DNA of 64,000 nucleotides from NCBI RefSeq assembly GCF_016861565.1, contig NZ_BOLK01000002.1, positions 1 through 64,000 on the forward strand, read 5' to 3'. A program made the translations under genes and the position numbers. Under the pieces are notes generated by a model. That model made no database searches and was not told the origin of the DNA. It saw nothing but the letters and a program-made list of their open reading frames with translations. This document shows, piece after piece, positions 35,107 through 43,898 of the stretch; the first letter of the stretch is position 1, and each line of letters starts with the position of its first letter. The stretch comes from Secundilactobacillus yichangensis. Its GTDB lineage: Bacteria > Bacillota > Bacilli > Lactobacillales > Lactobacillaceae.

Positions 35107-36331
35107 GATTGAAGAACTCCTTTGTTTCTTGAAGTGCCACGAGCAGGCGATCCGCATCTGCTTGGGTGTTATACAAGTACAGACTAGCACGGGCGGTAGC
35201 TGTTAGTCCAAGATATTCCATCAACGGCTGTGCGCAGTGATGACCGGCACGAACCGCCACACCCTCCATGTCCAACGCGGTGGCCACATCGTGAGGGTGC
35301 AGATTTTCAAGGTTAAACGCGATCACACCCGTATGCTTAGCTGGATCCTGCGGTCCGTATACCTGCACGCCATCAATGGCCTCCATCTTCGGTAGTAAGT
35401 AGTTCACTAATTCTTGTTCGTGTGCTTGAACCGCTGACATCCCAATCTTAGTGAGATAGTCAACCGCGGCACCTAATCCAACCGCACCGGCAATGTTTTG
35501 AGTACCGGCTTCAAACTTATAGGGCAATTCAGCCCAGGTTGATTTCTGTTGATGAACGAAGCCAATCATTTCACCACCATACTGGTAAGGCGGCATGGCT
35601 TCCAGCAGCTTTCGCTTGCCGTATAAAATGCCGATGCCAGTGGGTCCCATCATTTTATGACCCGAAAAGGCGTAGAAATCAACGTCTAAGTCGGCTACAT
35701 CCACCGGCATGTGCGGCACTGATTGAGCACCGTCACCAACAAATATGGCGCCGTGCTGATGCGCTATTTTAGCCAGTTGCTTGATTGGGTTAACGGTTCC
35801 CAGCACGTTTGAGGCATGGGCTACCGCGACGATTTTCGTTTTATCGGTAATTAACTGCTTTGCTTCGTCTAAGTCAAGTTCCCCATCAGCCGTTAAATGA
35901 ATGTATTTTAACGTCGCGCCCTTACGAATTGCCAGCTGCTGCCACGGAATTAAATTACTGTGATGTTCCATGATTGAAATGACGATTTCGTCACCAGCAG
36001 ACACGTTGGCTTCCCCATAAGTACTGGCAACTAGGTTCAGTCCATCCGTACAGCCCTTAGTGAAGATCACTTCTTCTGGTTCCGGAGCATTAATAAACTG
36101 TTGCACTTTCCGGCGGGCTGCCTCGTAATCAGCAGTTGCCCGTTCAGCTAAGGTGTGCACCCCACGGTGAACGTTAGCGTTATCCGTTTGATAAAAGTGC
36201 GTTAAGGCTGCAATTACTTGGTTGGGGCGTTGTGCTGTGGCGGCGTTGTCCAAATACACTAGGCGTTCGTCGTTGACCTTTTGATCTAAAATCGGAAAAT
36301 CACTCATTATTTTACTTAAAGTGCTGTCCAT
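35084..36331 (-). CDS. sufS: SufS, cysteine desulfurase
   Basis: A 415-residue PLP enzyme that mobilises cysteine sulfur. Seen: VYLDNAATAQRP at the N-terminus, the PLP lysine in SGHKMMGPTGIG, and the active Cys in GHHCAQPLMEYLG. The ATG at 36331 has AAGGAAG 6 bp upstream and overlaps the sufD end by 20 bp; Met9 is the alternative start. Confidence 0.96.
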   Translation of the reverse strand: MDSTLSKIMSDFPILDQKVNDERLVYLDNAATAQRPNQVIAALTHFYQTDNANVHRGVHTLAERATADYEAARRKVQQFINAPEPEEVIFTKGCTDGLNLVASTYGEANVSAGDEIVISIMEHHSNLIPWQQLAIRKGATLKYIHLTADGELDLDEAKQLITDKTKIVAVAHASNVLGTVNPIKQLAKIAHQHGAIFVGDGAQSVPHMPVDVADLDVDFYAFSGHKMMGPTGIGILYGKRKLLEAMPPYQYGGEMIGFVHQQKSTWAELPYKFEAGTQNIAGAVGLGAAVDYLTKIGMSAVQAHEQELVNYLLPKMEAIDGVQVYGPQDPAKHTGVIAFNLENLHPHDVATALDMEGVAVRAGHHCAQPLMEYLGLTATARASLYLYNTQADADRLLVALQETKEFFNHGSRETK

Positions 36332-37616
36332 CTTCTAGCTTCCTTTCAATCACGTCAATCATTTCTTGACGAACCTCTGGCAACGGAATCTCTTCCAGCA
36401 CGGCCCCTAAGAATCCTCGAATAACCAACCGCTGTGCCAATTCTTTATCGATCCCGCGGCTCATCAGATAGTACAGCTGATTTTGATCAACTTGACCAAC
36501 ACTGGCCGCGTGCCCAGCGATAACGTCGTCTTCATCGATTAACAGGATTGGGTTAGCGTCACCATGCGCTTGATCTGACATCATGAGTACCCGGTTTTCC
36601 TGCTCCGCGTTGGCACCGGAAGCACCGTGGATAATGTCACCGATTCCGTTAAAAATCAGTTCGGATTTTTCTAGCAGCACACCACGTTGTGAAATGTTAG
36701 CGGTCGTGTGCTTTCCACGGTTCACTACCCGGTTATTGATCCCGTTGGATTGATTACCGGTAGTGATGGCAATCACTTTGGATTCAGAATGAGCACCCTC
36801 ACCGATTAATTCACTGGTGATGTCACCCAGGGTGTTTTGATCATTAACGATCCCAATGGCCCAGTCAAAGCGGGCATCGCGACTGAGGTTAGCACGCCGG
36901 TGTAAAACGGAATACGTGTTTTTACCCAATTCGTCCACGCTGGAAAAGTGGACGTGACTATTGGCACGACTCAGAACCTCCACCATGCAGTGTGCTGCGT
37001 TAGTTTCGTCACCTTTGGTGTTCAAATGCTGAATGAAGGAGAACTGACTGTTCTCTTCAGCAATGATCAAAACGTGTGAAACCATGGCTTGTTTAACCGT
37101 ACTATCCTGAATTAAATAAGCTTCAATTGGTTGCTTGATTTCAACGCCCTTGGGAACGTATAAGAAAACTCCGGAATTCAAAAAAGCTTGTTGGTAGGCG
37201 GTCAATTTATTTTCGTTATATTTGGTGACTTTATCCATAAAGTACTTTTCAGTCAATCGTGGATGTTCGCGAAAAGCACTGAAAATATCGGTTAAAATGA
37301 CACCCTGATCCGCCAGTTCGTCTGGTAAATTCACGGCAACGGTGGTTTGCCCCACCTGAACAAACCGAATCTGGTTATCCACCTGAGGTAAATCATCAGC
37401 AAGGTGCTTGTCGCTGCGCCTGAACTTCAACTCCATATCGTCCATTAACGGCCAGCGGTGAAAATCGTAACGCTGCATCTCAGGCAAAGCCAAGTCCTGC
37501 ATGGCATCAATCGCTGCGAGGCGACGTTCCACGAACCAGTGTGGCTCGCCGTGCTCGTTAGCAGCACTTTCCACTGCGGTTTTTATTGCTTCATAATCTT
37601 GAACGGCACTTTTCAA
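36312..37616 (-). CDS. sufD: SufD, Fe-S assembly subunit
   Basis: A 434-residue partner of SufB/SufC with the same beta-helix fold. Seen: FLNSGVFLYVPKGVEIKQPIE (in pieces), GEGAHSES, and the [17 protein letters not shown]-terminal helix shared with SufB. It begins with TTG at 37616 behind AGAGAGGAAGG, 15 bp after sufC. Confidence 0.95.
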   Translation of the reverse strand: MKSAVQDYEAIKTAVESAANEHGEPHWFVERRLAAIDAMQDLALPEMQRYDFHRWPLMDDMELKFRRSDKHLADDLPQVDNQIRFVQVGQTTVAVNLPDELADQGVILTDIFSAFREHPRLTEKYFMDKVTKYNENKLTAYQQAFLNSGVFLYVPKGVEIKQPIEAYLIQDSTVKQAMVSHVLIIAEENSQFSFIQHLNTKGDETNAAHCMVEVLSRANSHVHFSSVDELGKNTYSVLHRRANLSRDARFDWAIGIVNDQNTLGDITSELIGEGAHSESKVIAITTGNQSNGINNRVVNRGKHTTANISQRGVLLEKSELIFNGIGDIIHGASGANAEQENRVLMMSDQAHGDANPILLIDEDDVIAGHAASVGQVDQNQLYYLMSRGIDKELAQRLVIRGFLGAVLEEIPLPEVRQEMIDVIERKLEDGQHFK

Positions 37617-37631
37617 AACGACCCTTCCTCT

Positions 37632-38426
37632 CTAACGATTGTCGTCAACCAAGTTAACTTTTAATCCTAATTCATCACGCAAACCGGCGTAACCTTCACT
37701 TTCAAGTTTCTTAGCCAATTCCGCGTCACCGCTTTTTACGATTCGGCCGTCCATCATCACGTGGACAACATCTGGCACAATGTAGTTCAAAAGGCGTTGA
37801 TAGTGGGTAATAATCAGTGATCCAAAGTCATCACCGCGCATTGAATTAACACCCTTAGCAACCACTTGCAAGGCATCAATATCAAGGCCGGAATCAATTT
37901 CATCCAGCAAGGCAAAGGATGGTTTAATCATTAATAATTGTAAAATTTCGTTCCGCTTTTTTTCACCGCCAGAGAAGTCTTCATTCAGGTAGCGTTCAGT
38001 CATTTCTTTACTCATATCCAGTAAGTCCAAGTTCTTATCCAGTTCCTTTAAGAAGGCCATGACGGAAATCTTGTCATCTTCTGGCCGACGGGCGTTGATT
38101 GCTGCCCGCAGGAACTCGGCGTTGGTCACACCCTTGATTTCAGCCGGATATTGCATGCCTAAGAACAGGCCCTTACGTGCCCGTTCGTCAACCGGCATGT
38201 CCAAAATACTTTCACCGTTTAAAATAATATCGCCCTGGGTCACGTGATAAGTGCTGTTACCCATAATGGTCTGGGCCAACGTTGATTTACCCGTTCCGTT
38301 AGGCCCCATAATGGCATGGATCTCACCGGTGTTCATCGTTAAATTAACACCCTTTAAAATTTCTCGGGTTTGACCCTTATCTTCTTTGACCGTAACGTGC
38401 AGATCTTTTATTTCAAGTGTCGCCAT
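37632..38426 (-). CDS. sufC: SufC, ABC-type ATPase of Fe-S assembly
   Basis: A 264-residue ATPase. Walker A is GPNGTGKST, signature FSGGEKKRNE and Walker B FALLDEIDSGLD, all typical of SufC. The start is ATG 38426 (GGAGG 9 bp upstream); the earlier ATG at 38435 touches the ribosome-binding site. First gene of sufCDSUB. Confidence 0.96.
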   Translation of the reverse strand: MATLEIKDLHVTVKEDKGQTREILKGVNLTMNTGEIHAIMGPNGTGKSTLAQTIMGNSTYHVTQGDIILNGESILDMPVDERARKGLFLGMQYPAEIKGVTNAEFLRAAINARRPEDDKISVMAFLKELDKNLDLLDMSKEMTERYLNEDFSGGEKKRNEILQLLMIKPSFALLDEIDSGLDIDALQVVAKGVNSMRGDDFGSLIITHYQRLLNYIVPDVVHVMMDGRIVKSGDAELAKKLESEGYAGLRDELGLKVNLVDDNR

Positions 38427-38519
38427 ATCAATCATCCTCCACAGATTATTATCGCCGGAATATGACCTGAACCGATACGACCAATTATTCCAGTGCGAAT
38501 ATTGTTCACTACATCTCAG

Positions 38520-38548
38520 ATTATAGTATTTTTCTCATGCTATTCAAA
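38520..38548 (-). promoter_or_regulatory. suf operon promoter
   Basis: Minus strand: -35 TTTGAA (38543-38548), 17-bp spacer, consensus -10 TATAAT (38520-38525). The leader to sufC is about 85 nt. The feoA box begins 2 bp beyond this -35, so an activator bound there could touch both promoters. Confidence 0.65.
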
Positions 38549-38549
38549 G

Positions 38550-38595
38550 TAGGCATTTCCCTTATACATGAAAATTTCATATTATGTGATATTAT
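38550..38595 (+). promoter_or_regulatory. feoA promoter with nitrate-regulon box
   Basis: Box TAGGCATTTCCCTTA (38550-38564), then -10 TATTAT (38590-38595). The centre-to-centre distance is 35.5 bp, as in the other box promoters. No -35 is evident. This would tie ferrous-iron uptake to nitrate respiration. Confidence 0.6.
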
Positions 38596-38681
38596 AGGTG
38601 ACAAGATATTCTTTATTGAATAAGTATTTTCAACTGATATCTGAATATGATCAAAGCAACTTGAAGGGGCGGTCGATAAAC

Positions 38682-38888
38682 ATGCAGCATTTTCTAATTA
38701 AGCAGTTTAATGGCCTTGATGACGCAACTGTACAGCGCCTGCACAGTTTGGGGTTACAGGTAGGCAGCGACGTTATGGCCGTGCGCTTTTACCCCTTTCA
38801 TGGTCCGGTCATTATTCAGGTTGATCACCAAAAGATCGGTATTCGATACCGCGTCTTTAAAAAACTCACGGGAGGTGAATCATCTTGA
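38682..38888 (+). CDS. feoA: FeoA, ferrous iron transport accessory protein
   Basis: A 68-residue SH3-like protein with FeoA pattern (HSLGLQVGSDVMAVRFYPFHGPVIIQV in pieces). The ATG at 38682 lies 10 bp after AAGGGGCGG. It ends overlapping the feoB start codon by 4 bp, so it is coupled to feoB. Confidence 0.88.
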   Translation: MQHFLIKQFNGLDDATVQRLHSLGLQVGSDVMAVRFYPFHGPVIIQVDHQKIGIRYRVFKKLTGGESS

Positions 38889-40879
38889 CAACTGTTGCCC
38901 TGCTTGGAAACCCGAATACCGGTAAAACGACCCTCTTTAACGAGCTGACCGATAAGTACGCTTACGTGGGAAACTGGACCGGTGTCACCGTTGAAAAAAA
39001 GGTTGGTCAAATTCGCCACTCCCAGACCAAAGTCATTGATTTACCAGGGGTTTATTCCCTAAATCCCATCACTAAAGATGAATCGGTGGTCACTAATTAT
39101 TTGCTGCAAAACTCCCCTGACTTGATTCTAAACGTGACTAATGCCAGCCAGTTAAAACGTAATCTGCTGCTTTCTGTAGAGGTACTGGAGCTAGGTGTTC
39201 CCGTGATCATTACACTGAATATGATTGATGATTTAAAACGCAGCGGCCACTACTACAACCTTAAAACCCTGTCAAACGAACTGGGCTGCAGGGTTAGAAC
39301 GAGCAACGCCCGAAATAAAGAAGGCTTGTCGCAAATCAAAGCTGATCTAGTCTGTGACCAAAGTGAAATCAAACCGAATTCACCGTTAAAATTAAACTAT
39401 CCAATGATGGTTAAACAAGCGATTCGGCAGGCTGGCACTTCATTAACAAACGATTATAAAATTGACAGCAAGTTTGCTCACTGGCTTGCAATCCAGTACA
39501 TTAATGACAATAAAGTTGTTCGAAAGTACGCCCTCAAACATCACTTGAAACCGCTTTTATCACAAAAAGCGTATTATGATGCCCAAAAGTTTGCCGATCA
39601 GATTTTTGAAACCCGGCTGTCCTTTATCGAAGCTACCTTGGCAGCAGCTACTGAAACATTACAGTCAACTAAGCACGTGGCAATGACTTCTAAAATCGAT
39701 AAAATCGTGACTCACCCTATTTTAGGACTGCCAATCTTCGTGGGAATTTTTTTCTTGATGTTCAAGCTGTCCTTTGACTGGGTTGGCACCCCTGTTTCAG
39801 CCCAACTAGATAAGCTCTTGTCAGGACCCATTTCTACCTGGGCGAACCAGTTTCTGACCCAGGTTGGCGCCTTGCCGATGCTGCGCTCACTGATTGTTAA
39901 TGGCTTAATCGCTGGTGTTGGCGGCGTACTGGTCTTTATCCCCCAGATTTTCGTGCTGTTCGCCTGTATTTCAATTTTGGAAGACTCCGGCTACATGGCA
40001 AGAGCAGCGCTGGTAACCGACCGCATTATGGAAATGATTGGCTTGAACGGCAAAGCGTTCATTCCGTTGATCATCGGTTTTGGCTGCAACGTCACTGGTA
40101 TCATGGCCGCGCGAACCATTGAACAGCCAAAAGAACGCCTGATCACCACGCTGATCTCGCCGTTTATGAGCTGTTCAGCGCGGCTTCCCATTTACAGTCT
40201 GTTCGTGGCTGCGCTGTTTCCCCGTCATCAGGCACTAATCGTACTCTCCCTTTATTTTTTGGGCATCATCGTGGCCCTGCTGATGGCAAAGTTTTATCAC
40301 ATCCTCTTCAAAGCAAAGGAACATTCCGTCTTTATTGTGGAATTACCGCAGTATCACATTCCGCGGCTGGACATTGTCTGGCACGGGACCTGGGATAAGG
40401 GTAAGGGCTTCATCAAAAAAGCCGGCACCATTATCTTTGCCGGCACCGTCCTGATTTGGCTACTTTCAAACTTCGGCATTCACGGTTACGTCACTCAAAT
40501 CGATCAGAGCTTTGCGGCTAATCTAGGACAAATCTTGTTACCCGTCTTTAAGCCCATTGGAATTGCAACTTGGCAGCCCATCAGTGCCCTATTGACAGGT
40601 GTTTTGGCGAAAGAAGTGATCAGTTCCAGTATGATGGTCCTGTTCCACACCAGTAATCAGGGTGCGCTGATCGCTATGATTGGTGGCAGTTTTACCACCC
40701 TGTCCGCCTATGCTTTGTTAGTTTTTATCTTGCTATATATTCCTTGTTTCGCTACAATTGGGACGATCAAATCCGAAACGGGCTCAGTAAAGTGGGCTGC
40801 GTATGCCGTTGTTTCCGGTCTATTTATTAGTTACAGTCTGGCCTTCCTGATTTTCCAAATTGGGTCGCTGCTAGTATAA
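38885..40879 (+). CDS. feoB: FeoB, ferrous iron transporter
   Basis: A 664-residue membrane transporter with an N-terminal G domain. G1 is GNPNTGKTT (residues 8-16), G3 DLPGVYSL and G4 NMID. After a helical spacer come the membrane core blocks GFGCNVTGIMAARTIEQPKE and SPFMSCSARLPIY. The start codon is TTG 38885 behind GGAGGTG. It follows feoA directly. Confidence 0.96.
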   Translation: MTTVALLGNPNTGKTTLFNELTDKYAYVGNWTGVTVEKKVGQIRHSQTKVIDLPGVYSLNPITKDESVVTNYLLQNSPDLILNVTNASQLKRNLLLSVEVLELGVPVIITLNMIDDLKRSGHYYNLKTLSNELGCRVRTSNARNKEGLSQIKADLVCDQSEIKPNSPLKLNYPMMVKQAIRQAGTSLTNDYKIDSKFAHWLAIQYINDNKVVRKYALKHHLKPLLSQKAYYDAQKFADQIFETRLSFIEATLAAATETLQSTKHVAMTSKIDKIVTHPILGLPIFVGIFFLMFKLSFDWVGTPVSAQLDKLLSGPISTWANQFLTQVGALPMLRSLIVNGLIAGVGGVLVFIPQIFVLFACISILEDSGYMARAALVTDRIMEMIGLNGKAFIPLIIGFGCNVTGIMAARTIEQPKERLITTLISPFMSCSARLPIYSLFVAALFPRHQALIVLSLYFLGIIVALLMAKFYHILFKAKEHSVFIVELPQYHIPRLDIVWHGTWDKGKGFIKKAGTIIFAGTVLIWLLSNFGIHGYVTQIDQSFAANLGQILLPVFKPIGIATWQPISALLTGVLAKEVISSSMMVLFHTSNQGALIAMIGGSFTTLSAYALLVFILLYIPCFATIGTIKSETGSVKWAAYAVVSGLFISYSLAFLIFQIGSLLV

Positions 40880-40895
40880 AAGGAGGTCATAAATT

Positions 40896-41060
40896 ATGGG
40901 ACTACTAATTAATATCATTATCTTTGCCGCTATTTTCGGTTTTGCCGGCTATCAGATCTACCGGGCTGTAAAACGATCGAAGCAGGGTAAATGCGCTGCT
41001 TGCGACTACGATTGCGAAGCTAAAAAATTATTAAATAAATCAAAAAAACGCGCAATATAA
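40896..41060 (+). CDS. FeoB-associated Cys-rich membrane peptide
   Basis: A 54-residue protein with one membrane helix (about 4-25), a basic patch and a C-terminal CAACDYDC cluster. This is the standard small Cys-rich companion found after feoB in many Firmicutes. The ATG at 40896 has AAGGAGG 6-8 bp upstream and lies 16 bp after feoB. Its role is not settled; an iron-handling function is assumed. Confidence 0.85.
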   Translation: MGLLINIIIFAAIFGFAGYQIYRAVKRSKQGKCAACDYDCEAKKLLNKSKKRAI

Positions 41061-41065
41061 CGTAA

Positions 41066-41106
41066 AGTGCCCTGAACTTTTTTGTAAAAGTTCAAGGCAC
41101 TCTTTG
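41066..41106 (+). terminator. Partial terminator between feo genes and the lipoprotein gene
   Basis: A 15-bp stem with one mismatch (41066-41081 with 41086-41101), followed only by CTTTG, so termination is probably incomplete. Read-through would express the downstream lipoprotein gene. Confidence 0.6.
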
Positions 41107-41130
41107 TGACCACACAGGAGGAAATCCGTT

Positions 41131-42192
41131 ATGAAACACAGAACAGCCGTACTTGCAGGAGTATTAGGATTATTGTCAATTGGGTTGCTGATTGCTGGTT
41201 GCAGCCATTCGCAAAACACCCATAAATCAGCGTCCGTGGCTACCCGAACCGTTATCGATATGGATGGTACCAAGGTTAAAATCCCTAAAAAAGTGAACCG
41301 TGTTGCTGACTTATGGCACGCTAATAACCAAGTCGTCATGTTATTAGGCGGTCAAAATAAGCTGGTCGCCACCACTCAGATGATCAAAACCCAACCCTGG
41401 TTTAAGACCGTGTATCCCAGTATTCGAAAGGTGAAATCACCCTTTTCCGGTGACACCATGCAAATGGAAGCATTGCTGAAAACCAAACCGGACGTGGTGA
41501 TTTCCTCTGATCCGGGCCAAATTAAACAAGCACGTAACGCTAAGGTACCGACTGTCAATGCAATGTACCAAAACTTTGCCGGACTAAGGCGCTCTGTCAA
41601 TTTAACGGCTGACATCCTTGGTGGCAGTGCTCCCAGCATTGCTAAATCATACCAGCGGGACCACACACGTAACTTGGCTGAAGTAAAAAACCAGTTAAAG
41701 GGTGTCTCATCACGACCTAAAGTCCTTCACATTGTTAATTCAGCAAACTTAAACGTTGTTGACGGTAAACACACCATCGTAGACGAATGGATCAAAGCAG
41801 CTGGCGGTCAAAATGCCCTCGCACAAAACGGCAACATGATCTCGGTCACCACCGAAAAACTGGCCAAGTCCAATCCAGATGTGATCATCGTGGGCAGCAC
41901 CACTTCCGGTCAAGCGTTGAAGGCGCTGAAGCAAGATCCCGTTTTAAGCAAACTCCCGGCAGTTAAGCAAGGACACGTGTATGGCAATCCCCAAGGGACC
42001 TTTCCGTGGGACCGTTACAGCGCTGAAGAGGCTCTGCAAGTCCTCTGGGCGGCACAGAAATTGCATCCCACTCAGTTTAAGAACCTGAACATGACGAAAA
42101 AGACTCAGGAATTTTACCAAAAGTATTATCATTATCATTTAACGGCAAAACAAGCCAATTCGATTTTAGCTGGATCAACAGCCACTAAGTAA
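41131..42192 (+). CDS. ABC importer substrate-binding lipoprotein (MolA/FecB-like)
   Basis: A 353-residue lipoprotein. Signal peptide with lipobox LIAGC (Cys25), then a PF01497-type binding fold: a DMDGTKVKIP strand, RVADLWHANNQVVMLLGG, KPDVVISSDPG, and a long central helix. The start is ATG 41131 behind AGGAGG. No permease or ATPase adjoins; the orphan FecCD/ATPase pair at 21974-23760 lacks a binding protein and has the same kind of promoter, so they likely form one importer. MolABC-type molybdate uptake fits the nitrate context; the feo neighbourhood keeps iron possible. Confidence 0.85.
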   Translation: MKHRTAVLAGVLGLLSIGLLIAGCSHSQNTHKSASVATRTVIDMDGTKVKIPKKVNRVADLWHANNQVVMLLGGQNKLVATTQMIKTQPWFKTVYPSIRKVKSPFSGDTMQMEALLKTKPDVVISSDPGQIKQARNAKVPTVNAMYQNFAGLRRSVNLTADILGGSAPSIAKSYQRDHTRNLAEVKNQLKGVSSRPKVLHIVNSANLNVVDGKHTIVDEWIKAAGGQNALAQNGNMISVTTEKLAKSNPDVIIVGSTTSGQALKALKQDPVLSKLPAVKQGHVYGNPQGTFPWDRYSAEEALQVLWAAQKLHPTQFKNLNMTKKTQEFYQKYYHYHLTAKQANSILAGSTATK

Positions 42193-42195
42193 ATT

Positions 42196-42246
42196 AATAG
42201 CATTACTCACCGAACGAATCAGGTTTGATGAGTAATGCTATTTTTA
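42196..42246. terminator. Bidirectional intrinsic terminator
   Basis: AATAGCATTACTCA / TGAGTAATGCTATT stem, U-tract TTTTT on the plus strand. It lies between the lipoprotein gene and the convergent unknown pair. Confidence 0.88.
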
Positions 42247-42273
42247 ACGGTTGCAGCCCACCACCGACTTTAG

Positions 42274-42708
42274 TTAGCGTACCCGCTGCCACAAGTTCTC
42301 GTCAAAATGGCCAAGTCCATTGGCAGCCAGCGTTTTAAAGTACGCCAATAACTCAATAGCACCACTCTTGCTGATGGATGCAATGGCATTCATGCCAGTT
42401 CCTGTCGGTACCACGTTGCTCATATGCGTAATTTCATTACCGTTGACGATTTCAACTTGAGCGCAAGTAATCGTCCACTTGTCCAAAACGTTTGGTGCAA
42501 AAATCAAAAAGATATTATAGTCGTCTGATAGGTAACCTGGAATCGCCCAAGCCACATCGTCCAGTGGTTCCGGGTAAAGGTTGCCCTGCATGGCGAATTC
42601 TTCAATGTTTTTTTGCGTGGGCACCTTATCTAATACGAATAGTGTATTTTCAAATTCTGGCGTTCCTAATTTGGCCTCTGGTCCGCTCACTGGTTCCTGA
42701 TTCATCAT
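42274..42708 (-). CDS. Protein of unknown function, box-controlled pair, gene 2
   Basis: A 144-residue soluble protein I do not recognise. It has no signal peptide, no membrane helix and one cysteine (TITCAQVEI). The composition suggests an alpha/beta fold: YNIFLIFAPNVL, a conserved-looking HMSNVVPTGTGMNAIASIS loop, and a C-terminal helix. The ribosome-binding site AGGAGG precedes a double ATG (42708 or 42705). It lies 8 bp after the larger unknown gene and must share its box promoter, so it probably belongs to the nitrate regulon. Confidence 0.7.
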   Translation of the reverse strand: MMNQEPVSGPEAKLGTPEFENTLFVLDKVPTQKNIEEFAMQGNLYPEPLDDVAWAIPGYLSDDYNIFLIFAPNVLDKWTITCAQVEIVNGNEITHMSNVVPTGTGMNAIASISKSGAIELLAYFKTLAANGLGHFDENLWQRVR

Positions 42709-42716
42709 GGTTCCTC

Positions 42717-43682
42717 CTAGACAAAGTTTGCCCGGTAATACTGATACTTATTCTTGATTTCCTGCAGTGGCTGATCCATGACGTGCTCTTTCCCGTCGGC
42801 ATCCAGTTTAAAATGATCGGCAATTTTAGCTGCAAACTGAATTTGTAAGCCTGGCCGCTGGGCAATCAACGGTCGTAAATCAGTAGACATAATTTCAAAG
42901 GCTGGCACGATTTCAGGTACTAGGATCTGAGTGAAGTCCTGGAAATTATCGGCCAGCACTTCCGAATAAATATGGTCAGCATATTTTAGCTCGATCTGCT
43001 CTAACCGACCAAAATAGTCCAGTTGCGACAAACCCTTTTGGTTTTTGACAATGTGCTGTTCATCGTATTCGTGCGTCAGATAAGCATCCCAATCGCGGTA
43101 GGCATACGTTGTCATGCGAACTACCAAATGCCTTCCATCCTTAGTCACATTTGCCGGTACCATACCACCCTTGGGATCGATCAAATACGGTTTAACCAGC
43201 TGCTGAGTCACGTAATCATAATAAGTTCCCGGGATCAGTTCTTGATCCTGATCAGCATTATAGAGCTTACCTTCACCATCTAATTCGGGCAGGCCAATTA
43301 AGCTCAGCCGGGTCTGATTGACAGCATAGATCATATCCTCTAATTCTTCATCAATATCATCCGTTCTGCTGATCACTTGCAAAACGTGGGTAAACAGCCG
43401 CACCAGCTCATTGCGCTCACCTTTCTGGTTAGCGTAAACGCCTAATTGGCGTCCGTATTTACGAGTCTCTCGTTCTAGCTGTTCTTCTAAACGAGTGGTC
43501 ATCCGCTCAACTTTAACTGGCAAGACGGGCCGATCAAAGGCTTCTCGAGCAACCGTCCGAACGGCTTCACGTAATTTAGGCCGCATTTCAATAAAATCCG
43601 GAAATTCAAACACGTTCTGAAAATCATAGTGACCATGAGCATCCACCCGAGATGCATTCAGATTAAAGTTAAATTTATCCAA
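42717..43682 (-). CDS. Protein of unknown function, box-controlled pair, gene 1
   Basis: A 321-residue soluble, acidic protein with no recognised domain, signal peptide or membrane helix, and no cysteine noticed. The N-terminal half is helical and charged (TTRLEEQLERETRKYGRQ, about 60-80); the centre has IDPKGGMVPANVTKDGRHLVVRMTTYAY, which looks like strands. I start it at TTG 43682 because GGAGGAG lies 6 bp before it; ATG 43697 would overlap that site. It is driven by a promoter with the nitrate-regulon box, so a role during nitrate respiration is inferred from regulation only. Confidence 0.7.
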   Translation of the reverse strand: MDKFNFNLNASRVDAHGHYDFQNVFEFPDFIEMRPKLREAVRTVAREAFDRPVLPVKVERMTTRLEEQLERETRKYGRQLGVYANQKGERNELVRLFTHVLQVISRTDDIDEELEDMIYAVNQTRLSLIGLPELDGEGKLYNADQDQELIPGTYYDYVTQQLVKPYLIDPKGGMVPANVTKDGRHLVVRMTTYAYRDWDAYLTHEYDEQHIVKNQKGLSQLDYFGRLEQIELKYADHIYSEVLADNFQDFTQILVPEIVPAFEIMSTDLRPLIAQRPGLQIQFAAKIADHFKLDADGKEHVMDQPLQEIKNKYQYYRANFV

Positions 43683-43716
43683 AAGCGGCTCCTCCATTCT
43701 TTCACTTTTGCTTATA

Positions 43717-43760
43717 AGTGTACTGTTCTCCCCGTAAAAAAACTATTAGGGAAAGGGCGC
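43717..43760 (-). promoter_or_regulatory. Nitrate-regulon box promoter of the unknown pair
   Basis: Minus strand: GCGCCCTTTCCCTA (43747-43760), then -10 TACACT (43717-43722), centres 34 bp apart. The distal half of the box is poor, the proximal TTTCCCTA half perfect. Confidence 0.5.
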
Positions 43761-43804
43761 ACTTCTGGTAAATTCAAACTGACAGCTATCATTTGCATGA
43801 CCAA

Positions 43805-43853
43805 AAAGGCACATCGAAGAAGAAGTACTTAGCTTCTTTGATGTGCCTATATT
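43805..43853 (-). terminator. Intrinsic terminator of the pyruvate oxidase gene
   Basis: AGGCACATC-A/GAAGAAG stem closing on CTTCTT-GATGTGCCT, with TTTTT after it on the minus strand, 50-90 bp past the pox stop. Confidence 0.85.
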
Positions 43854-43898
43854 TGTATATTGCAAGAGTTAGTTAATGGACCTGTTTGTTATATGAAA

